Origin: Pelagicoccus mobilis
GTDB lineage: Bacteria > Verrucomicrobiota > Verrucomicrobiia > Opitutales > Opitutaceae
Assembly (NCBI RefSeq): GCF_016595505.1
Contig: NZ_JAENIL010000002.1
Span: 124,001 to 188,000, forward strand
DNA: 64,000 bases
Direction: 5' to 3'
In this document: positions 57,478-64,000 of the stretch, piece after piece
How positions within the stretch are numbered: the first letter of the stretch is position 1
Layout of the letters: each line of letters begins with the position of its first letter
Notes under the pieces: model-generated
What the model saw: the letters and a program-made list of their open reading frames with translations, nothing else
Databases searched by the model: none
What the model was told of the DNA's origin: nothing
Position numbers and translations under genes: made by a program

Positions 57478-58527
57478 ATGCGATACATTGCCCTTCTCCC
57501 CCTGCTCTTCGCAATCCCCTTCCTCTCCGCCGACTGGAAAGAAAAGACTTACCGAGGAGCCAATTGCGGCCCGCACCTAACTGAACAGGACGTCGCCGAC
57601 TTCGCGGACTACGGCGGTAACCTCCTGCGCGTAGCCTTTCCCACCCTGCTCTTCCGCTACCTGGAAGCTCCCTACGATTTCAACGAAGAAGCCTTCACTG
57701 AACTCGACCGCATCCTCGCCCTTGGCGAGAAGTACGACGTCGATATCCTCATCGATCCCCACCGCTATCCGGGCATGATCTTTCCCTGGACGACCTTCGC
57801 CAGCGACGAGTTTTGGAAGGACTTTAAGTATCACGATCTCTTCATCGAAACCTGGACCGAGATCGCCACCCGCTTCGGATCTAAGTACGACTCGATCGCC
57901 GGCTACGATCTCATCAACGAGCCTGCCCTACTCCGCGGAGGAAACATAGGCCAAGCCCGTGACCTGAACCTACTCTACCAAAAGACCGTCGCTGCCATAC
58001 GCGAAATCGATCCCGACACCTACATCGTCCTCGCGTCGCCACGACTCCGCTACGGCGATCAGGTTGTTAGCTACAACAACGGCATTTTTTACCTGCAGCT
58101 TCCCGACGATCCCAACCTCGTGGTCGAAACTCACATGTACACGCCCCAGTCCCTTACTCACCAGGACTTCTGGGACCGCGAGGGTAAACTGATCGACTAT
58201 CCCGGCGTCATCGACGGACGTCTTTGGAACGCGGATACAGTCGCTGAAAACTTCCAGGAAGTCATCGAATTTCAAAAGAAAACCGGCGTCCCCATCTTCA
58301 TAGGTGAATTCAGCGTTACCCGTTGGCGTGGTGAAAGCGGTGACCAGTATGTCAAAGACGTCATAGACCTCGCGGAAGCCCATGGATTTCACTGGGCCTA
58401 CCACGCTTATCGCGAAAGCCCCATTTGGGATCCAGAGATGTCCAATACGGATAAGAGCGACGAATCCCGATCGCCCAACGCCCCTCGTATCGAACTACTC
58501 AAGTCCTACTGGCAGCAAAATAAATGA
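57478..58527 (+). CDS. Exported GH5-family hydrolase
   Basis: 349 residues with a signal peptide (MRYIALLPLLFAIPFLSA). The cellulase/mannanase-type barrel shows 'RGANCGPHLTEQDVADFADY', 'GGNLLRVAFP', 'DILIDPHRYPG', acid/base E148 in 'YDLINEPALL', histidine and tyrosine in 'VVETHMYTPQS', and nucleophile E277 in 'PIFIGEFSVTRW', with W in 'FHWAYHAYRE'. These fit clan GH-A family 5 well. GH5 covers endo-glucanases, endo-mannanases and others; the neighbouring mannosidases point to a mannan-type substrate, but this is inferred. It starts behind LacI operator copy 5 and overlaps the next gene by four bases. Confidence 0.9.
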   Translation: MRYIALLPLLFAIPFLSADWKEKTYRGANCGPHLTEQDVADFADYGGNLLRVAFPTLLFRYLEAPYDFNEEAFTELDRILALGEKYDVDILIDPHRYPGMIFPWTTFASDEFWKDFKYHDLFIETWTEIATRFGSKYDSIAGYDLINEPALLRGGNIGQARDLNLLYQKTVAAIREIDPDTYIVLASPRLRYGDQVVSYNNGIFYLQLPDDPNLVVETHMYTPQSLTHQDFWDREGKLIDYPGVIDGRLWNADTVAENFQEVIEFQKKTGVPIFIGEFSVTRWRGESGDQYVKDVIDLAEAHGFHWAYHAYRESPIWDPEMSNTDKSDESRSPNAPRIELLKSYWQQNK

Positions 58528-60587
58528 ACACCGCCCTATCCACTTGCCGAAAAATCTTCACCTCGATCCTCACGGCCCTAGCCGCGGTCTCCCTACACTC
58601 GACGGAGTACATTCCCCCCGCTGGCTCCGTATGGAAAGAGCAAATTCTTGTAAACCAAGGCCGCGACTGGCGCGTTACCCAAAGTACTGCCACTCGTAAA
58701 GGCACCGAAGAGTTTCTTCCAAACCCTATCTTGGCGTTTCAGGATGTTTCCCTCGAAAACGCCACTCGCGCTGATCTTGTCATCGACTTCTGGTCCGGTC
58801 ACGAAGGCACCATCGAAAAACGGTTTCGTTTCAACGGTAAAGACTGGATCCCTGTCCCTGAAAAACTGCACGGTGTCGACCATCACCCGCGCGAGTACAT
58901 GGCTCAGTACACGCTCGTGGTAGATGTGCCCATCGATCAATTACGCTCTGGAGAAAACCTCCTGGAAGGTGACGCCGGTCCGAACCACTGGAAAAACGCC
59001 TGGGGACAATGGGGATGGTTCTCCGTCAACCTCCGCGTCTTTTACGAATCGAATTCTCAACCAACTGCGAAAGCTCAATTATCCCTCGCGGAAGGAAGCC
59101 AGCTTTCCGAGAATCCCACTCTTTCGATCGTATCGAGCGGTGAAGTCGCTACGCAGGAGGTCAGAATCTTCGGCAACTACAATGGCGTCGATACCCGAGG
59201 ACAAGGCGACCCTAGCGCTTGGCATGTCATGCAGCAGGACGGCCTCCCGAGTGGCCATATCGCAACACTCCTAGAAGGTGAAACCACCGCTATCTGGAAC
59301 ACCCAATGGGTTCCCGACCAGAGTGCCCCCTTTTCCTTGCAAGTCATGGTGCAAGGAGAAAACGGATACTGGACATCAATGCCTCCCATCGAGGAACTAA
59401 CCCTCGTCCGAGACGCTTCGGTTGCCCTCTACGAACCAGACCTTCAGCCAACCGTATTCTGGACCCGCGCCCACAAACCATCGTCCTGTATCATCAATTT
59501 GCCTACCCCGTTCGATCCCGATCAAGTCGAAGAAGCCACCCTCTTCATCCGCTCTTGGAATCCGAAAGGAAACGAAGAAAACCACACCCCTTTTCGCGTA
59601 AACAGCTCACCTTGGTACAATAGCTTCACCGGACCTGCCCACAAGTTCGACCAAGACTACTTCTCCATTCCCGTCGACCAGCTCCAACCGGGCCCCAATC
59701 TCATTTCATTCCTTGGCTCTACCCATCACCACGGCGCTGAGATTCTTCGCCCAGGTCCTACGCTGCTGCTTCGTTCAAGAAGCAAACCTGCCTTCTTCGC
59801 TTGGAACGAAAACTTCGGCCGATCCGCTCCGATTTCCATTCTTCCGGATGTTATCGATGAAGAGCAGCCATCCCTAAAGGTCGAAACCGAATCCGCCACC
59901 TACTACTACCACATGGAAGGCGGTGGATTCTCGTCCATGATCGACAAGGACGGCAAGGATTGGCTCAGCTACAGCACCGCCAAAGGAGTGAGCGGTGAGT
60001 TTCGCGGAATCCCCAATATGGTTTTCCGCGGCAAACGCGGAGGCTTCTTTCATCCAGGCCACAGCGGTAGCAAAGCTTCGAATACAAACTGGAATCTCCA
60101 ACCCGACGGATCCATCCGAATCGACTCAACCTCCATCGACAACCAACGTTCTGTTCGTTGGGAAGTACACGATAAGTACGCCACCCTCGAGATCATAAAG
60201 ACACACCCCGTTGATCCTGGCTATTGGTTCCTCTACGAAGGCACCCCAGGCGGGGTGTTCGACACGGAGAATTCACGCTGGATTCGCTCGGACGGCACAA
60301 CCGGTCCTCTCTCAGAAAAGTGGGAGAAAAGCCTCGCAGACAACGCTTGGGTCGCCGTGACCAATCCAGAACAAACCCGCAGCCTCGTCATCTGGCGGGA
60401 AACGCAAGAACCGCAATCCGTCGACAGCTATTTCCCGCTCCACGAAATGACCGTACTCGGATTCGGTCGAGCCAGTCGCTCCATCGAAAATCTAATGACA
60501 TCCGAAGGCCAACGCTTCCTAATCACATTTCTGGATACAGTAGACCCCAAAGAAATCCAACAAGCGATCGACGAGTTTACAAGGTAG
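58524..60587 (+). CDS. Exported multi-domain protein of unknown function, possible glycan-active enzyme
   Basis: 687 residues, start overlapping the GH5 stop (ATGA), with a signal peptide (KIFTSILTALAAVSLHS). Residues ~30-180 look like a beta-sandwich ('ADLVIDFWSGHEGT', 'WGQWGWFSVNLRVFYE'), then an Ig-like part, a second sandwich ('PTVFWTRAHKPSSCIINLPT', 'PGPNLISFLGSTHHHG'), and a C-terminal domain of about 240 residues with conserved-looking aromatic and histidine blocks: 'YYYHMEGGGFSSMIDKDGKD', 'GEFRGIPNMVF', 'GGFFHPGHSGSKAS' and 'GYWFLYEGTPGGVF'. I have seen similar C-terminal blocks in hypothetical proteins of planctomycetes and verrucomicrobia but know no activity. The tight coupling to GH5 suggests a joint role on the same polysaccharide, as binding protein or new enzyme. 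Confidence 0.7.
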   Translation: MNTALSTCRKIFTSILTALAAVSLHSTEYIPPAGSVWKEQILVNQGRDWRVTQSTATRKGTEEFLPNPILAFQDVSLENATRADLVIDFWSGHEGTIEKRFRFNGKDWIPVPEKLHGVDHHPREYMAQYTLVVDVPIDQLRSGENLLEGDAGPNHWKNAWGQWGWFSVNLRVFYESNSQPTAKAQLSLAEGSQLSENPTLSIVSSGEVATQEVRIFGNYNGVDTRGQGDPSAWHVMQQDGLPSGHIATLLEGETTAIWNTQWVPDQSAPFSLQVMVQGENGYWTSMPPIEELTLVRDASVALYEPDLQPTVFWTRAHKPSSCIINLPTPFDPDQVEEATLFIRSWNPKGNEENHTPFRVNSSPWYNSFTGPAHKFDQDYFSIPVDQLQPGPNLISFLGSTHHHGAEILRPGPTLLLRSRSKPAFFAWNENFGRSAPISILPDVIDEEQPSLKVETESATYYYHMEGGGFSSMIDKDGKDWLSYSTAKGVSGEFRGIPNMVFRGKRGGFFHPGHSGSKASNTNWNLQPDGSIRIDSTSIDNQRSVRWEVHDKYATLEIIKTHPVDPGYWFLYEGTPGGVFDTENSRWIRSDGTTGPLSEKWEKSLADNAWVAVTNPEQTRSLVIWRETQEPQSVDSYFPLHEMTVLGFGRASRSIENLMTSEGQRFLITFLDTVDPKEIQQAIDEFTR

Positions 60588-60588
60588 C

Positions 60589-60608
60589 GTCCGTTGTCCC
60601 CAACGGAC
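60589..60608. terminator. Bidirectional hairpin terminator
   Basis: GTCCGTTG, loop TCCC, CAACGGAC: a perfect eight-base stem two bases after the stop of the plus-strand gene and before the convergent AraC-type gene. There is no clear T-run. It ends the predicted LacI regulon on the right. Confidence 0.55.
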
Positions 60609-60640
60609 ACAAACGCCAGCCATAAAAAGCCCCTCCCCCT

Positions 60641-61492
60641 CTACAGCGAATGGGCGTCGCGAAACATCTGGGGCGACAGTCCGGTCGCCCGCTTAAAGGC
60701 CTTCGAGAAACTGAACGGGTCACTGTATCCGTAGCGGATAGCAAGATCCTCCAGCTTCGTGTCGCCCTCCAACAAAACTTGAGACGCGTCGGCCATGCGA
60801 AGCTTCAACAGGTAAGAATGCGGACTAGTCCCCCAAAAGCGTTTGAACAAGCGGCACATGTGCGTGTGACTAACCCCCGCGCTCGCGGCGGCTTCCTCAG
60901 CAGAATCCGTTTTCATGTAGTGCTCCTTTAAATACTCCCGGCAGCGAGAAAACGTTTCATGAGCACGCCACTCTGCCTGGCTTCGGATCACACTCCCCTC
61001 TGCGACCTTTAGGAAGAGCGTCTTCAAGAGCATCAGACAAATCTCATCGCGATGAACTCCACCCTGCTTGCATTCCTCGAAAATTGATTGGAAGGAGGAA
61101 AAAATGGCATCCGAATTACTCAAGCGCCACGCCCCGCGAAGCGAGCGAAGGCAACGCTCGTTCCACTTTCCCGCTTCGTTTCCCGCATACGAAACACGGA
61201 GCATCGTCAGAGTGCTCTCACCGCTTGTCCAGAGACTGAACGGCTCCCGCAAGTCCCTCACCAGTACCGCCCCCGGCTCAAGTTTCCAGGTGTCCCCCGA
61301 GAACGCCACCTCTCCTTCTCCACTGATCACGTAGGCAACAACGTAGTCATCAATCTCATCCCGAGCATCGAGATGAAAGTAAGGTCCACGCTCTTCTCGG
61401 GTAAGCTCACGAAGCCGAATGCCCTCCTCTGATTCGTCCTCGCTGAAGAAATAGGCTTCGAGGACGCGACGCGTGACAGGTGCATTACTCAT
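60641..61492 (-). CDS. AraC-family transcription regulator with cupin-type sensor
   Basis: About 283 residues. The N-terminal part is the AraC cupin-like sugar-binding domain ('DDYVVAYVISGEGEVAFSGD', 'LEPGAVLVRDLREPFSLW'), and residues ~180-283 form the double helix-turn-helix ('EEAAASAGVSHTHMCRLFKR', 'TKLEDLAIRYGYSDPFSFSK', 'TGLSPQMFRDAH'). The ATG at 61492 is preferred over a TTG ten codons upstream. It diverges from the TonB receptor gene, which it probably controls in response to a sugar. A degenerate LacI-type palindrome lies in the shared intergenic region. Confidence 0.92.
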   Translation of the reverse strand: MSNAPVTRRVLEAYFFSEDESEEGIRLRELTREERGPYFHLDARDEIDDYVVAYVISGEGEVAFSGDTWKLEPGAVLVRDLREPFSLWTSGESTLTMLRVSYAGNEAGKWNERCLRSLRGAWRLSNSDAIFSSFQSIFEECKQGGVHRDEICLMLLKTLFLKVAEGSVIRSQAEWRAHETFSRCREYLKEHYMKTDSAEEAAASAGVSHTHMCRLFKRFWGTSPHSYLLKLRMADASQVLLEGDTKLEDLAIRYGYSDPFSFSKAFKRATGLSPQMFRDAHSL

Positions 61493-61550
61493 TTCTTGTT
61501 CAAGTTGAAAAAAGACATGCAACTGTCAATCGCGATCATTCACACTAGAC

Positions 61551-61564
61551 CGACATTGATGTAT
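61551..61564. promoter_or_regulatory. Possible degenerate LacI-type operator (CGACATTGATGTAT)
   Basis: Eleven of fourteen bases agree with copy 5 of the palindrome (TGACATCGATGTAA), including GACAT and GATGTA. It lies between the divergent AraC-type regulator and the TonB receptor. The central CG is lost, so binding is doubtful and this is only a candidate. Confidence 0.3.
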
Positions 61565-61711
61565 AGTCCCTGCGAATACCCTGACTTCGAACACGCCCTA
61601 ATCCCCAGAGAGCAAAGCGACTGACCAGTTACCTCTGCGTAGCTGTACGTGTTCGCCAGCACCCACTCGGATTGATTCAGGACATTGTTCCAGTCTGAAA
61701 AATATAGACAT

Positions 61712-64000
61712 ATGAACTCTACAGACATACCTCGAGGCCCCACTGCCCAACCCCTCAGAGTGCTGACGGCTGCAGCCGTCCTCAGCACCTCGGCGCTGCT
61801 TGTCGCCCAAGAAGAATCGGAAGACGTTTACGAACTCTCTCCCTTCACTGTGCAAAGCGATGGAGACGTCGGCTACCAAGCCACAAACACCGCATCCGCG
61901 ACACGCCTCAACGAGCGCTTGAAGGATCTTCCGATGAGCATCGAAGTCATCAACCAGCAGTTGCTGGATGATATCGCTGCAACCAATACCGTCGAGGCCC
62001 TCGAAATCGCTACCGGAGCGTCCTACACCGAAGACGCAAACGAGCGCGAAATCAATTTCCGCGGCATGAACAGCCGCTTCCAACGTCGCAACCAGTTCAT
62101 CTGGTACAACCCTTCCGACTCGTTCTCCACAGGGCGCGTTGAAGTGATCCGCGGTCCGCAGTCTCTCCTTTACGGTCAAGCCGAGCCAGGCGGGCTCGTG
62201 AACGTGACCAGCAAACAAGCCCTCTACAACTCCCAGATGGGCTCAGTATCCCTACGTCTTAGCGACGTCGATGAAACTCGCCTCGTGCTTGATAAGAATT
62301 TTGGATACGACAAGTTCGCTTTCCGCGTAGCAGGCGTCACCGCAGACAAAGGGAACTGGCGCGAAGGTTTCGAAGAGGACCTCGAGGGGATCTACCTCAC
62401 CGGAAACTATCGATTCTTCCAGAATACAACGAGCATTCGCTTCGAATTCGAAGACGCCGAACGTGATCAACCAACACGTATCCGTGGAATGGATTATTTC
62501 GGTGGCGTAGCCATGCCGATCGCTGAAGACGAAGACGGCAACCTACTGCTTTCCCAAGCACCTTTCGACAAGGAGAAAGTAGGTACTTGGGCAGGCGTCG
62601 ACCACTCCTTCAAGCGCGAGTGGCAGAGCGAGAGCTTCTTCCTCGAGAGCGAACCTACAGAATGGCTATCCTTCCAGGCCGCCATCAACCGCCAAGAACA
62701 AGGTCAGGAAATCTACGACGTACAAGGCACCAACACGATCCGCTTCGGCTCCGGCACTGACGCAGTAACTGGCCAGGACTTCACCGATGAGTACTATGTG
62801 CAAGCACAGGTGCAAGACGCAGACAATGGTAACATTGTGGATACAAAGCGCCTCACCGCTTCCCTTAAGTTCGACGCTGCTGGCGACCACAATCTCATCC
62901 TCGGACTTCAAGAGCGCGAAGACTTCTTCGAACTACACAATCGCCAACAACGTGCCAACAACGGAAACGCTCGTGGCGGAGGTCGCCGCCCCGCTCTTCG
63001 TTTCGCGCTCAACAATGGAAACGACTACAGCTTCGCTTCCGTCCCAATGGAATTGAACGGCTCGGGCCAACCAGCTTACGTTCTCAAGCCAACATTCGAT
63101 ATCGTTAACGAGGAGACCACTGATTCCTACTTCGCAGCCCTTTCGAGCAAGTGGAAGTTTGGCGGTGAAGACTCCCGTCTCCATACCCTAGTCGGCTTCC
63201 GCAACGACGAGTACGTCAAGATCAACCTCCTAAACGGCAGCACCCAAGACGAAGGTGACATCGATTCAGTCAACTACGGCGCGGTCTACACCGTAAACGA
63301 CAAGGTTAATCTCTACGCTAACTTCTCCGAGTCCTTCAAAGCTCCCGGCGCATTCCGCCGCGACCCTGACAACAACGTGCTCAAGCCAGCGCTCGGCGAA
63401 GGTTCTGAAATCGGAATGAAGTTCGACCTCGTCGACAACAAGGTTTCCGGTCTGCTCACTTACTTCACTGCCGAATTCGCAGGAGACGCCGTTCGCCTAG
63501 GCAACACAGATCGCGACAAGATTGACCCGAACAACTTGAACGGCCGCAACGGAGGTGGCGGGCAGTTCGTCCCGCTGGACACCGAGAGCCAGGGTATCGA
63601 GCTCCAGTTCCGCGCAAACCTCGCTGACGGATGGACCAGCTCCTTTGGATACGCCTACATCGACGCCACTGTTGGCAACGATTTCTCCTTCCAAGCGAAC
63701 TTCAACGACTCCTACCTCGCTGACGGCAGCGGCAATCCGGTCGACGCCGATGGGAACCCAATCCTGCTCGACGGCGAAGCAGTCACCATCGCGGACTTCG
63801 AAATCGACCCTATCAATGGCTCAATTCTCAACGCGAGCGATCTCGGCCTCGTAGGCACCGGCGAAACCGGTCTCAAGACCATTCAGTACAACGGCCAGCC
63901 TACTCCAGTAGTCACCGTTAGAAACGCTGGTGAACGCCTCGATCCTTACGCTGCCCACCAAATCAACATCGTAACAAACTACCGCTTTCAGGACGGCGGC
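61712..64000 (+). CDS. TonB-dependent outer-membrane receptor, N-terminal part (truncated by window edge)
   Basis: 763 codons are present and the frame is still open at the right edge. The N-terminus 'MNSTDIPRGPTAQPLRVLTA' runs into a hydrophobic signal segment ending near 'LLVAQ'; the mature part opens with 'EDVYELSPFTVQSDGDVGY', the same layout as the receptor at 10387. The plug domain is visible ('LKDLPMSIEVINQQLLDD', 'NFRGMNSRFQRRNQF', 'GRVEVIRGPQSLLYGQAEPG'), followed by barrel strands ('NYGAVYTVNDKVNLYANFSE', 'SFKAPGAFRRDPDNN'). Start ATG is preferred because the signal peptide follows directly. It probably imports the oligosaccharide used by the LacI-controlled cytoplasmic enzymes and may be controlled by the divergent AraC regulator. 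Confidence 0.93.
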   Translation, partial: MNSTDIPRGPTAQPLRVLTAAAVLSTSALLVAQEESEDVYELSPFTVQSDGDVGYQATNTASATRLNERLKDLPMSIEVINQQLLDDIAATNTVEALEIATGASYTEDANEREINFRGMNSRFQRRNQFIWYNPSDSFSTGRVEVIRGPQSLLYGQAEPGGLVNVTSKQALYNSQMGSVSLRLSDVDETRLVLDKNFGYDKFAFRVAGVTADKGNWREGFEEDLEGIYLTGNYRFFQNTTSIRFEFEDAERDQPTRIRGMDYFGGVAMPIAEDEDGNLLLSQAPFDKEKVGTWAGVDHSFKREWQSESFFLESEPTEWLSFQAAINRQEQGQEIYDVQGTNTIRFGSGTDAVTGQDFTDEYYVQAQVQDADNGNIVDTKRLTASLKFDAAGDHNLILGLQEREDFFELHNRQQRANNGNARGGGRRPALRFALNNGNDYSFASVPMELNGSGQPAYVLKPTFDIVNEETTDSYFAALSSKWKFGGEDSRLHTLVGFRNDEYVKINLLNGSTQDEGDIDSVNYGAVYTVNDKVNLYANFSESFKAPGAFRRDPDNNVLKPALGEGSEIGMKFDLVDNKVSGLLTYFTAEFAGDAVRLGNTDRDKIDPNNLNGRNGGGGQFVPLDTESQGIELQFRANLADGWTSSFGYAYIDATVGNDFSFQANFNDSYLADGSGNPVDADGNPILLDGEAVTIADFEIDPINGSILNASDLGLVGTGETGLKTIQYNGQPTPVVTVRNAGERLDPYAAHQINIVTNYRFQDGG

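Overview
The window is a dense carbohydrate-degradation region from a bacterium that is most probably a marine member of the Verrucomicrobiota, class Opitutae. The evidence is the TonB-dependent receptors whose mature N-termini carry the 'ELSPFxV' motif, the many formylglycine sulfatases and glycoside hydrolases, the C-terminal calcium-loop (DxDxDGxPD) plus small beta-sandwich modules on two secreted enzymes, and the near absence of Shine-Dalgarno sequences. No rRNA, tRNA, CRISPR array, transposase or phage gene was found. The taxon is inferred from gene style only.

Left part (1-24456). A truncated GH2 enzyme overlaps a GH78-like lipoprotein hydrolase on the minus strand. An unusual regulator (IclR effector domain joined to an AraC DNA-binding domain) precedes a GH50-like secreted hydrolase. 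A minus-strand cluster follows: sulfatase, clan GH-A hydrolase, TonB receptor, then two more exported sulfatases. It diverges from a plus-strand set of GH2 beta-galactosidase, a sensor kinase with discoidin-like sensor domains, its LuxR-type response regulator and a GH43/GH117-like beta-propeller enzyme. The GH50-like, beta-galactosidase and sulfatase mix suggests a sulfated galactan, but this is inference.

Middle part (24532-30440). A compact operon encodes a DeoR regulator, a class I-type aldolase, a D-lyxose/D-mannose isomerase-like cupin, a PfkB sugar kinase and a cytoplasmic GH2 beta-mannosidase. Together they read as mannoside to mannose to fructose to phosphorylated ketose to trioses.

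Right part (30446-60608). At least seven transcription units lie next to copies of one 14-bp palindrome, consensus TGACATCGATGTCA, and one unit is the lacI-type repressor gene itself. This looks like a local LacI regulon. It holds three sulfatases without signal peptides, two cytoplasmic GH38 alpha-mannosidases, an ADP-ribosylglycohydrolase-like protein, D-mannonate dehydratase, a short-chain dehydrogenase, a sodium:solute symporter, two nucleoside-hydrolase-like proteins, a sortilin-like beta-propeller, two paralogous clan GH-A hydrolases, a GH5 enzyme and several unknown proteins. It suggests import of a sulfated, mannose-containing oligosaccharide by the symporter, desulfation and hydrolysis in the cytoplasm, and oxidation of mannose through mannonate to 2-keto-3-deoxygluconate. 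The window ends with a divergent AraC regulator and the start of a second TonB receptor (61712-64000), which runs off the end.
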